Source: Chaetoceros tenuissimus (Eukaryota; Bacillariophyta; Thalassiosirophyceae; Chaetocerotales; Chaetocerotaceae). Taken from it: DNA of 64,000 nucleotides. Below, piece after piece: positions 43,901-54,226 of the stretch (positions within the stretch are counted from its first letter, which is position 1; each line of letters starts with the position of its first letter). The notes beneath the pieces were generated by a model that was not told where the DNA came from, made no database searches, and was given only the letters and a program-made list of their open reading frames with translations. The translations under genes were made by a program, and so were the position numbers. The stretch covers positions 124,001-188,000 of the forward strand of contig BLLK01000072.1 in assembly GCA_021927905.1 (NCBI GenBank), written 5' to 3'.

Positions 43901-46900
43901 TGAGAGGTGCCGATGGAAGTTTCAATATCTTGCCAATGAACAAAGCATACCAAACACGGATAGAACATCCAAATAGTTCTACTGATGTCGGCGGTAAAGT
44001 TAATCTTGAGCTTAGTGGTCTTCAACCTGGGAAACTCTACATCTTAACTATTCAGTATCATGATGGGTCTATGCATGTGCGCTTTGTCACAAGGTGTACT
44101 TGTGACAATTCATCAGACAGTACAGGAATACCAACAAAATTCAAAATATTGCCACAGATCGAGGGTAGAATCATGTTTGAGTTTAATGACAACTCTCTCT
44201 GTGAGAATGTCTTTACAATTGTGAGATATTCAGCGTATGAAGAATTCTCTCAAAGTATTGGCAATGTTGTCAACATTGCATCGTACAAGGTAGGATCTGA
44301 CAGCAGTTGTGAAGAAGCAAAGATATCCCCACTAGAAAAAGCTATGGATGACCAAAGAATTTCAAAGTTGATAGTTGGCTATACTTATATTTACTGCGTT
44401 CAAGCTTCAAGTGACTCTGGACCCTACATGCCTTCTCCATACGACACACGAGTTGGCAGTCTTGACCTCAATCACTCTGAGCCAAATTGTCAGCCGTATG
44501 TTATTCGTTGGGAAGCATCTATTGACGGAATTGTTACAACCGAGCCGCATGCAGGTACTCTTCCAGTAGATAAGGTAGAGATTGAATACCAATTGCTTTC
44601 ACTCCAACTCGAAGTTCTCAATTGCAGCGGTTGCTCAGGAACTGTCATTTCCACAGAAGGTGGAGGCTTTAAAATTGACTTTAATGTCGAGCATCCATAT
44701 CTGAAAGGATTGTCTTATAAGGATGAGATACCATTGAAAATTAAGTTCAAGAAAGTCACACAGGGAGTAAAGCCTATTTCTCATATATTTCTTTGTAATA
44801 ATGGAGAGGATAAGTGTGATAGTAGAGTCCTGTACCTGAAGCATTTAGAATTTGGCAAAGGACTACACATATACGATGCTACTCATGTGTTATTGACAGG
44901 AAATGTATACATTGAAAATACACAATATCCTGGTGCAAGAGGATGTGGTATTAAAGGTGCTGACATCTGTCTGCAACATCTTACCACCTCTGGTCTGGAG
45001 GAGGAGCTTGTATGTGTACAGACAGATGCTACGGGTTACTATGAGGCCAATGTTGTCATCGGCACCATAATCACTTCTGTCAATATTGCATACCATAGAC
45101 ACGAGTTTAAGCAGGCAGAATACAACTGGAGTAACTATCGCGACGGACTTCTCATCACTGCTGATGGAGTATTCAATAACAATGATTTCGTTGACATTTC
45201 TACAGCAGAATTGGTGGTTGAGGTTGCAGGTGGTTTATGCAATCTTCCAGTAGGAGATAGTAGAGCGACTATTAATGTTATGGGCTGTTCTTGGAAGAAA
45301 GACTTGGATTGGCAAGATACATTCACTAAAACTTTTACAGATGTTCCCGCAGCTGTGTTAGAAGTACAAATTACAGATGTGAGAGAATCTACTCCAAACC
45401 AGGATCCTTTGAAGAATGCTGAAATCGGAGTAGTGAAAGAAGCTTTTGCCACGATTACAAGATCTATTGACTTACTGGACACAGGTGCAATGAGTGACGA
45501 ATTGTCGTCCCTAGAAGCTGAGGAAGAGACTAGAACTGGTGATACAGGGGTTGTAGCTGGATCTGAAAATTCACCATTTGACTCATCAGAAGTAAAAGGC
45601 TTGGAAGTAGTCAGATTCCAATACAATGGGCAACTGAAAATGGATGTGCAAATTGCAAATGATTCTAGTTCCAAAACGTGTGATGAGGATCCTGAAGGCA
45701 AATTTGACTCTTTCCATGTTATGGATTATATGACAGTGTTCAAACTTACAATTGAATTACACCATGATATTCTGGGCAAGAAATGTGAAATTGTGGATGA
45801 AGGATATAGAGTCCAAGTTATCAGGTAAGTACAAAAATATCACTGTTTTAGAGTTGGCAATTGTAGACATTTTCTTAATCAGTCAATCATTGTATTTTTA
45901 TGAAAGTAATCTGGGTATGGAAGAAGGCAACCAAGGGTTTGACACCTTTTTTTGGGGCAGTGATTCTGAAACCCGGAAAGCACTAGCCCATTGCTCTAAT
46001 ATTGCACCTCCTGCCGTTCCAGATTCAATGAAGAACAATGCCGGGGTGAAAGATGATTTGAAATACTTTAAATCCGCAAGCAATACTATTTGCATCCTAG
46101 ATGTGACACACACAGCTCTTGATGATAACGGGTCAGTTACAGAGGAATCTCGAGCCCAAATCACGCAGCATCTCGCAGCAGGTAGACCTAATCCATGTAA
46201 GTATTTTCGATATCAATCTCGAATAGACATTAGGACATTTTACTAACAACTCGTTTCGTAGTTGGCAAATACGTGAAGCAACTACTGATAAGTGTTATTG
46301 GAGGTACGGAGGAGGTGAAACATGAGGCCTCTGTATTTATTGAAGGCCTTTACAGTAAGGGTGAAGGAAACACCATTTCTCTTCCTACTCATGAACCAAT
46401 AATGATTTTACGTGACCCACCGGGTGGTGCTAGCACCGCGAGCTATGACAATGTTGTCACTACTGCCAAAGTTGTATCATCAACAACCACAGTACATGGA
46501 TCAGGTGCAATAGAGGCAAAACTCAAAGTTGGTGCCGATGCGAACGTTGAATTGTGTACAGGTATGTAAATTTTATCATTATTGATGAATTATTGAGCGA
46601 ATCTAACAAATAACACAAAATTTTGAATGCAACAGGTGGTGGATTTGGAGCAATTGTCTTGGGCTGCCCTGAGATCACTGAGGCTGACATATCAGCAGCC
46701 ATCCCTCTTGGAACAGCAATAAACTCTGATTTCATGAACGAAAGTCATGGATCCTCGCATACATTTTCTACTACATGGTCCTATCAAACATCAGGTGACC
46801 ATTATCGTGCAGGGCCGGATTCTGACGTTTTTGTTGTACCTAACCTGTCGATTAAGTACGAAGAAGTGTATGATGTTAGATGGGATGATACTGAGTGCAC

Positions 46901-49900
46901 TTTTGGACTTCAAAGATATAAAGATCCAAATGGCGATGGAAAAGTAGGTTTTCCTACTTCAGTCGTCTTTGATGTGAAGAGTACTCAAGACTCTGCTTTA
47001 TCGTTTTACACAAGATATCACTTGAATACAGTTGCCCTACCAACATTAGCGGAAAAAATTGGGAACCAAGAGAATCTTCTGAAACGAGTGAAAGCTAAAG
47101 AGAAGATTTGTTGTGTTCAGAGTTCAAAGAAAGGAGCTTGTCTACACGAAGCTACAGAAGTATTCAAACAGTGCGGAAAAGAAGACAGTGAATATGAACA
47201 AGCAAAACTTGATATGTTGAAAGCAAGTCGTGATGGATGGAAGAAAGCTTTGGATAGAGAGAAAAAGACAAAAGAAGATGCTATTACTGGCAAACAAGAT
47301 ATCTCTAGCTGGTTCAGTAGCAATAGCAAAGAACTTGAAAGTGTTGTTGAAAGTGAGGGAGATAGAAAGGATCTCCAGATTTCGGATCACAAAGCATACC
47401 TTGTACCAGATGCTCTCATAACTCCTGCAACGGCTCTGGAAGGTAGCAAAAAATATCTTGATGGTGCAGATGACAAGAAATCCATAAGAAAAGCAAAAAG
47501 AGTACACATAGTTGGAGGTGGTGGTAAGTACTTGCTCTATATTTGTTTTGCTTTCGTAGAAATTGAATCCTCAAATTTCAAATTAAGGCACATATGCACT
47601 GTCATTAACAAAAGCAGCAACACATGCTTATACTCGGCAAAATTGTAATGTGGCTTTACCTATAGCAATTGCAGCTTACACTGGTTCTTTAGCAATTGGG
47701 GGTCCCGCACTTCCAGTTGCATTTGGAGGAGCAACAGTTGGTGCAGCCATTGCTGGATGTAATAGTAATATAGGGTTCTCAACTAAAATAGGTGACTTGG
47801 AGTCTAATGGTGCTATCTTTGGTGTTGCTGTAGGAGCCGAAGGTGCAATTAATTTTGGGGTTGACATTTCACATACAGGTACAATTACTGATGAATCTGA
47901 CCAAGGAACAAGTGTTAGCTTTGTTTTAGCTGATTCAGATGTCGGTGATGAGCTGGTAATTGACATTTACCATGAGCCAGTCTATGGCAGTTTTGTATTT
48001 GACGTCAAAGCAGGTGTTACACGATGTGTTTGGGAAGGTGCTCCAACTCTTAGGGGGGAAGATGCCAAGTTGACTGTTACCTCTTCTGCCTCACAGTTTG
48101 TGTTTCCTACCGACGAAATGATTTTTGATTTGGAGGCTTTGAATACTGGTGAATTTGCATGGGGTAGCTTCTATCTAGTCCACAAAACATCGCTCGAAGT
48201 AAGGCTAGACGATGGTCGTTTACTTGATGGTTACGGAAGCAAACTCCTACTAAACAAAGAGCAACCAATTCAACGATTTGTAAGAATATCCAAACCCCAA
48301 AATGGGTACGAGTTCGATCCTGTCAAGCTTACATTAAAAAGTGCATGCGATTCTAAACGTGCTGCCTCTGTCTTTCTATCGAATTCAGCTGATGTGGATG
48401 GTAATCCAAAGTTGAAATGGCTGGAACCATGTCCAAGAGTCGAATGGGCAGGTGATTTGAGAAGAGACCGTACTTTTCTCATAAATACAGAATCAAATGA
48501 CAGCTCAAAGATGAAGATCAAGGTGTTTAATCCAAGTGCTAGTAAGAATAAGATGTCTTTCAATGAGCTGACCAAATCCAATGGCCGGCTAGAACATGTC
48601 AATCTATTGTATCGAAAAGTAGGAGAAGCTAATTGGAAGAATGCCCAAAACGAAGATGTCGAAAGCATTGATTTTGCGCTTGGAAGCATGAGTGAAGATC
48701 CTTTCGGGTACGTAAGTGAGTTCTGGAATATTGGAAATCTAGCTGACGGAAACTACGAGCTGACTGTCGAGGCAAGATGCTCAAGCACTGGAGGTCCAGA
48801 AGACTTTGACTACTATCGTGAGTCGTCCATAGTAGGAGTAATTGACAACTCTAGACCAGAACGATTTGGAAAAGTATTGCCATTGAAAGATGAGATCATG
48901 TTTGGAGAGGAAATAACAATTATTTTCACTGAACCTATTGATTGCTCGTTTCCTTTCAAGTTTGATGTGAAGATGACAGTAGATGGAGATTTAGAGAAAC
49001 CATACTACAAGGACAAGTTTCACATCGTCTGCGATGGAAGACAGATTCGCTTGCAGATTGACCATACAAACACTGATCCAGAGTTAATTCTTGGTAAGAG
49101 CTTCAAACTTGAGATTGGAAGAGTATCAGGTGGCAGCAAACAATCAGGGGTCTTTGATGTACACGGAAATAAGCGATACAGGGATACATTAGCTGCATCA
49201 GCCCCCATAACAGTCGAGAGAAAATTTGCAGACATTGATTTGAAGCGGGCTTTGACAAAGTTTACTGTACTGAAAGAGGTAGAAGAAGTTAACTGTAGTC
49301 GGATGGACTCTACTTCGGAACAACTTCGTGATGAACTGCGATCAGAACTTGCTGCTTTATCTGATGAAAGGAATGAGGAAAGATTCGTCATATCAGGAAT
49401 ATCATGCGACGACCGAAAATCTAAAATTGAGGCCAAGGTTGAGATACTTGCACAGGAGGATAACGTTCGTCGAGGGCTACTGAAAGGAAATTCCAAGAAA
49501 GTACGTGGTTTGGACACTTCTACAAGAATTTTGACAGAATTACAAAAGTCATTAAAGAAAGAGATTGAAGAAGAGGGAAGACGCCTTGCCTTAGGAAGTA
49601 AATTGACAATGAAAAATGTGCACATCATTCCAGGCGCAGATGATGTAGAGAAATTTTCAGGAACGAAGGAGCAGAAGGAAGAGGAGAGGCAATTATTGGA
49701 ATATGCAAAATCTGGTCCTTTGGAGAGCCAATCTGGACTTGAAGAGATTATGAACGAGTTGAGAAGAGAGAAAGATGAGGAAAGAAAGCAGCACCAGATT
49801 GAGAAAGAGGAGGACAGAATGACACATGAGGCTGAAATAAATCTTTTGACTCAACAGATGCAAATGGAGCAGGAGGAGATTCGTGCATTGACTGAACAGA

Positions 49901-50022
49901 TGATGCAAAGAAGTGGAGAAGGAGATGAAATGAAAAATGTCTTTGTCATTCAGGGTCTCATTTTCGTTTTGGGATGTGCAGTAGCTGGTTTTTCGGTTTA
50001 CTTCTTTGTAGTGAGACGTTAA
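34929..50022 (+). CDS. Giant modular membrane-anchored surface protein (about 4,600 residues, 17 exons)
   Basis: Exons: 34929-35657, 35751-36681, 36771-37138, 37254-38009, 38089-39429, 39523-40277, 40346-40852, 40933-41038, 41117-41206, 41285-41533, 41605-43458, 43543-43606, 43685-45824, 45907-46196, 46262-46561, 46636-47523, 47588-50022. All introns are GT-AG, 64-115 nt, and the total (13,803 nt) is an exact multiple of three with no internal stop. Order: signal anchor; Trp-containing lectin-like region (about 330-460); PSxxPS stalks (about 470-865) with two CC-x-CGG modules; two F5/8C-like domains (about 1050-1200 and 1480-1625); Cys-rich EGDCDxDxxC modules (about 1797-1944); a long ectodomain with RDPPGG and EPVYG motifs; a coiled coil (about 4480-4570); a membrane helix at the very C-terminus. 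From memory, similar giant proteins with these motifs occur in other protists. Adhesion or wall contact is an inference. Confidence 0.85.
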
Positions 50023-50393
50023 AAGATCTTTTGTTGCTTCCATCGAAATGAAAGAGTGATCTTGGATATTTCTGACAAGTGTATACGTAGAAACCTTAAA
50101 ATATAGGACGGCTGATTATAAACTAAACTATTGAAAATGTGTTTTCTGAAATTCATCTTTTCGAGATACTATTTTCACATTTGTTTCAGCATGGATGATG
50201 TTACCAATGATCAACTCAAACAGATTTATTGCACTAATGCAAATCTTAAATTCATCATACATGTATGCTCTTCATGCGAGCGTAAATTAATTTTTATCAT
50301 GTCGGAAGTTTTAGAGAGAATCAATTATTGAAATTTTACCCTAGTATCATCTTTGATGGAAGAAAAGATAGAAGTTACTTCAAACATCAAGAA
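50023..50393. other. Intergenic region after the giant gene
   Basis: 371 bp, AT-rich, holding the 3' flank of the giant gene. A short open frame (50131-50331) has no recognisable domain. It might be an unrecognisable part of the decayed tail copy that follows. Confidence 0.5.
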
Positions 50394-50666
50394 AGAACTT
50401 TGAATCTTTAAACTCATTGAAGGGAGAGATTAAAGAAGAAGACAGGCGTCTTGCAGCAAGAAGTAAATTTACTTTGAATGATGTCTACATTATTCCAAGT
50501 GAAGACGACAAAGAGAAATTGGCAGGATGAAAGAGAAAAAGAGGAGGAAATCCGAGTTTTGAGAGAACAAGTAAAAGGTATGTTTTTTATGCAAGGGCTC
50601 ATTCTCGTATTGACAGGTGCAGAAGCTGGCTTTACTCTTTATTTCTCTTCGGTTGGGCAAAAATGA
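50394..50666 (+). pseudogene. Decayed tandem copy of the 3' end of the giant gene
   Basis: The translation EIKEEDRRLAARSKFT ... VYIIPSEDDKEKLAG matches the parent EIEEEGRRLALGSKLT ... VHIIPGADDVEKFSG (parent about 49555-49665). After a stop and frame change it resumes with FFMQGLILVLTGAEAGFTLYF, matching the parent's final membrane helix FVIQGLIFVLGCAVAGFSVYF. About 170 parent bases between the two blocks are missing. There is no upstream exon, so it is best read as the remnant of a tandem duplication. Confidence 0.85.
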
Positions 50667-51192
50667 ATTTCAAATAAATGCATTTTGGAAGAGTGATGCT
50701 AGAGTTTCTTTCACAAGAGTAGATTTATAGATTTACAAAAGTTGCGTTAAATAAATACTGTTTACTTGCAAAAGACACAGCCTATTACAGATCCTCATGG
50801 CCTATATATTATCAAAATTACCATTCAAGTGGACAATACATTTCATTTCATTCGGAAATATGGTCATGGCTTCTGTTTCTGTATTTTTTATCAAGAGCAG
50901 TCCGGAGCATTTCATCTAATCTCCAGCGACCAGAAAGTCTAATCTTGTCAGGGTCAACTAGCTCACAGCTGAGCATTTGTATCAACCACTTGTAGGTAGC
51001 CAATACTAACAGCAGATGAAAGGAACGAGTAGGACTAAGAGTTGTAACATTTATTCTCAGATTATCAGTGATGTGAGATGAATCCACACACTTTTAGTGA
51101 AGAAGGGCAACATTTGCAACACATAATGTAGTATTACTGTTACATGAATATGTTTCGAATCTATATTAGAATTTTCATTCTCTCCCAAAGAC
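50667..51192. other. Intergenic region with the parent copy of a duplicated 3' flank
   Basis: No supported gene. From 51090 onward the sequence is the 3' flank of the CDT1-like gene, repeated at 32864 onward. A short minus-strand frame (50848-51087) opens with GTG and shows no family. Confidence 0.55.
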
Positions 51193-52923
51193 TCAAATTC
51201 TCTCACCGGCATTCAATTGGCTAAACATACGCTTTAGTCCTCTAGGGTTGGTGCTATGTGACTCAAGTATCAAACCACCATCATAGTCTTCTTCAGTCAA
51301 ATGCTGGTTGTAATTGATGCGCGGGCTGTATGGATCTGGTTGTTCCATGCTGACATCATTCTCATCCTTCAATAATGATTGTGGAATAACTTGTTCCATG
51401 TTTCTACTAGGAGAGAACTGTTGTGGAGCTCCACAATTCATACGTGTAGAACTTTGTGTTTCTAATGAAATGGGAGCAATCCTTTTCTTCAGCTTCAACT
51501 TACTTGCCTTCTTGACAGTCTGAGCTGTATTTTCTATCATTTGTACAAGTTCACTAGTTCTCATTCTCTTCTTTGCATGAACGGGCTGAATAGCTTCAGT
51601 TTCGTTGTTTTTAGTAGTAGCAGTATTCTCTGTTTGGACAGGCTTCATATCACCATTGTCCATTCTCAATCGTTCAACTCCGTCGGTACGACCGCTAAGT
51701 TTATCACGAATACTTTGATAAGAAACAGCGCCCTTGACCATGAGCATCTTCACTCCTTTATTTTTGTTTTTGGTTGATTTTCCTCCATCACCCATTGGTA
51801 AAATCTTGATCCATTCTGGTACAATTTCAACGAGTTCCTGAATCAAAGCTTTCACATCATTTGCACTCCAATTGTTGACTTTGTGTGTTTTAGCAAGTGT
51901 CTGACAAACTTGTTTCAAGGGCATTGGCCTGAATTGATGCGATGATCTAGCTACCGCCGCAGTACTTTGCATCGATGAGGCAGCTTTCCTCCGTGATTGC
52001 AATGCTATGGCACTGTTACTGACAAGTCTACTCCTTGTACTATTGATTGTAGATGATTTGATAGGTTTCCTCCGTAGCAAAGTATGAACTGCATCTGCAA
52101 TAGGCACCAAATGCGCATAATCACCATCTTGCGAATCAATTCTGTTGGTAGAATCATTGGTCCTTAAAATCCTTGCTTCATAGTCTTTCTTGATTTTTTC
52201 CTTGGCACGAATCCGTTCCTCAAGGGATAAATGTTGAAGTTGTGCATCATCTAATGTAACCTTGTTCAAAACATTTCCTTCTCTATTTTTTTGAGCTTTC
52301 TTTTCTTTACAAACCAGTAATGCCTTTTCAATATCTACAATGATTGTTGCAACATCATCACTGTGTATACTTTTCCCCTTTATCCATTTTGTATGATACA
52401 ATTGTTTCAACATTGCAATCCGATCTAGAGTTTGATCAAATAGAATAGAAACTTTGACATTTTCATCTGTAGTAATATTGACCAGTGTATCTTTTCCTAC
52501 AAAGATATAAATGGCTGCTAATTGAATACTCATGTTGGAAGTGGTATTCATACCCGTTGACACAACCAATGCTTTAGATACCAGTGGAAGAAATTTATCT
52601 ATTGACATGGAAACTGGTGTATTGGCTGCTTTTGATTTCCGGAATTGAATTTGAATTGCTGTTTCAATTTTCAACAGTGACGGTAGATAGTTTGTAGAGT
52701 TGGAGTCTGCTTTTGTTAGAGTTGCATTGTGTTGGTCTTTGGTTGGAACTGCTTTTTGCTTCTTGGACGGGTTCGGCTTTGTAGCATTTGCATCCTTTGC
52801 CATTGATGCATCTTGATTCTTTTGAGTATCTCGTTGCTTTGACAATGTCTTTGTAGATCCAAATGATGGAATTGGCAACGTAGATTTTGAAATGCGACTT
52901 CTTTTCCGAGTAGACGATGACAT
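51193..52923 (-). CDS. Possible CDT1-like replication licensing factor
   Basis: 576 residues from the ATG at 52923; the frame above it opens with TTG. The first 100 residues are basic and disordered (SSSTRKRSRISKS). A helical region follows (about 100-230: NYLPSLLKIETAIQIQF ... IDKFLPLVSKALVV ... TLDRIAMLKQLYH), then a charged linker. Residues about 385-470 resemble the CDT1 C-terminal winged helix: LKQVCQTLAKTHKVNNW, ALIQELVEIVPEWIKIL, then KMLMVKGAVSYQSIRDKL. CDT1 loads the MCM helicase at origins together with ORC and CDC6. The match rests on pattern only, so the name is tentative. The C-terminal 80 residues carry a conserved-looking acidic end, duplicated with breaks near 33 kb. Confidence 0.6.
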   Translation of the reverse strand: MSSSTRKRSRISKSTLPIPSFGSTKTLSKQRDTQKNQDASMAKDANATKPNPSKKQKAVPTKDQHNATLTKADSNSTNYLPSLLKIETAIQIQFRKSKAANTPVSMSIDKFLPLVSKALVVSTGMNTTSNMSIQLAAIYIFVGKDTLVNITTDENVKVSILFDQTLDRIAMLKQLYHTKWIKGKSIHSDDVATIIVDIEKALLVCKEKKAQKNREGNVLNKVTLDDAQLQHLSLEERIRAKEKIKKDYEARILRTNDSTNRIDSQDGDYAHLVPIADAVHTLLRRKPIKSSTINSTRSRLVSNSAIALQSRRKAASSMQSTAAVARSSHQFRPMPLKQVCQTLAKTHKVNNWSANDVKALIQELVEIVPEWIKILPMGDGGKSTKNKNKGVKMLMVKGAVSYQSIRDKLSGRTDGVERLRMDNGDMKPVQTENTATTKNNETEAIQPVHAKKRMRTSELVQMIENTAQTVKKASKLKLKKRIAPISLETQSSTRMNCGAPQQFSPSRNMEQVIPQSLLKDENDVSMEQPDPYSPRINYNQHLTEEDYDGGLILESHSTNPRGLKRMFSQLNAGERI

Positions 52924-53401
52924 TGTTGATAATGATGGTATGATGCGGAGAGTCAATGAGATGGAATCTTTTGTGCTGTTGAATGCCTTTGGTGAAGATG
53001 AATGTACAATGGAGTAAAGATAGACCAACTACGAAGCTTAGTCAGGCAATGAATAGTACGCTTACTGTAACAATATGAAATGTATTTGAATGAAGGAGAC
53101 ACTAAATTGAAGTAGTGTTTGATGGTATTCAAATCATTGGATGATGAGATGAAGAATGAGCTTGTGAGCGTGATGAAAAACAAAAGAGAGAGAAGGTGCA
53201 GCACGTAGCAGCTGCTTTTCTAAAGGACCAATAACCTATTATATACACAAGAATAATGTCAAAAAGAGCCTAATTAAGACTAAAATGGACTGGGACAAAT
53301 AGATAAAAATAAAATCTAAATTCCATTTGATGGATATTATTTACTATGTATTTGAAGAACGCGGAATTTTTGGATGGTTTTGCATATATTTGTAGAAAAG
53401 A
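52924..53401. other. Intergenic region upstream of the CDT1-like gene
   Basis: 478 bp holding the upstream region of the CDT1-like gene. No repeat or open frame that I can support. Confidence 0.5.
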
Positions 53402-53956
53402 TTAATTAGATTTCGCCTGTGGGTTTTCCAATGACAAATTTTCTTCTCGGTCTTTCACTAGGAAGATGGACTTGTGGATTTTGGATAGTTCATTCTCTAG
53501 TTTTGGCTTTAAATTGGTTGGCAAAAAGATCAAAAAGCTGTACTGATCAGGATACATGAATCTGTTGTCAATCCAGGCAAGTACAGAAAAGGGAGGCATA
53601 GTCTCTGCAAGGACAGCAGCATATCGAGCTTTCATTGGGACATTGTCAAGGGTAGCACATGCATATATACAAATTTTCATGATTGAAATATTTGAATGAG
53701 ACGATACACATACGAGGAAAGCAGTGACGGGAAGGAGAAACACGTTACAACCAGATTTGGAGAAATTTTTATTCATCGTTTGCAAAATCATATTCGAAAA
53801 AGTGCAATATTCATATGTAAAATGGGCATACTGTGTAATAGTATAATCATTAGTGTAAAAATTCTTAATAATTAAAAAAATCTTTTCAATAATGATAGTG
53901 ATCAAAATAGCATTGGAAATCCTTGACCTCAAAGAGCGTGTTTCTAACTTCAACAT
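53402..53956 (-). CDS. Doubtful small protein of unknown function
   Basis: An open frame of 184 codons with a proper ATG. The first 60 residues are Ile/Tyr/Asn-rich, as random AT-rich sequence would be. The later part looks more protein-like (MKICIYACATLDNVPMKARYA ... PPFSVLAWIDNRFMYPDQYSFL), so the true start may be an internal Met. A hydrophobic stretch (NVFLLPVTAFLVCVSS) could be a signal or anchor. No family is recognised. It sits between the CDT1-like gene and the carrier gene. It may be real, or a relic. Confidence 0.3.
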   Translation of the reverse strand: MLKLETRSLRSRISNAILITIIIEKIFLIIKNFYTNDYTITQYAHFTYEYCTFSNMILQTMNKNFSKSGCNVFLLPVTAFLVCVSSHSNISIMKICIYACATLDNVPMKARYAAVLAETMPPFSVLAWIDNRFMYPDQYSFLIFLPTNLKPKLENELSKIHKSIFLVKDREENLSLENPQAKSN

Positions 53957-54226
53957 GCTTCGATGTCAATAATGAACAATATATCGATACGTACGTAGAG
54001 GACGTAGGTGGTGGCAGCCGACAAACGACAGCCGATGAAGCAAAAAGAGGAGACGAGATGAAACAATACCTACTAGATGATAGACCATGATGAAAATACA
54101 ATATTGTAATAACCCTTTCATTATTCAATAATAATTGAAACTCAAGAGAGGCATAAGCATAGCCTCTTTCAAAGAACTACTGTCAGTCACTCAATCATTC
54201 TAGTATCCAAGTTTCAATTATACAAC

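Noticed and set aside
45135-45701. Minus-strand open frame of 188 codons inside the giant gene
   Set aside because: Opposite strand of a well-supported exon; low-complexity Ser/Thr composition, no domain.
49020-49628. Minus-strand open frame of about 200 codons inside the last giant exon
   Set aside because: Shadow of a coding exon that continues to a clear membrane anchor.
50848-51087. Minus-strand frame of 79 codons between the giant gene and the CDT1-like gene
   Set aside because: Begins with GTG, no domain and no partner in the duplicated copy.
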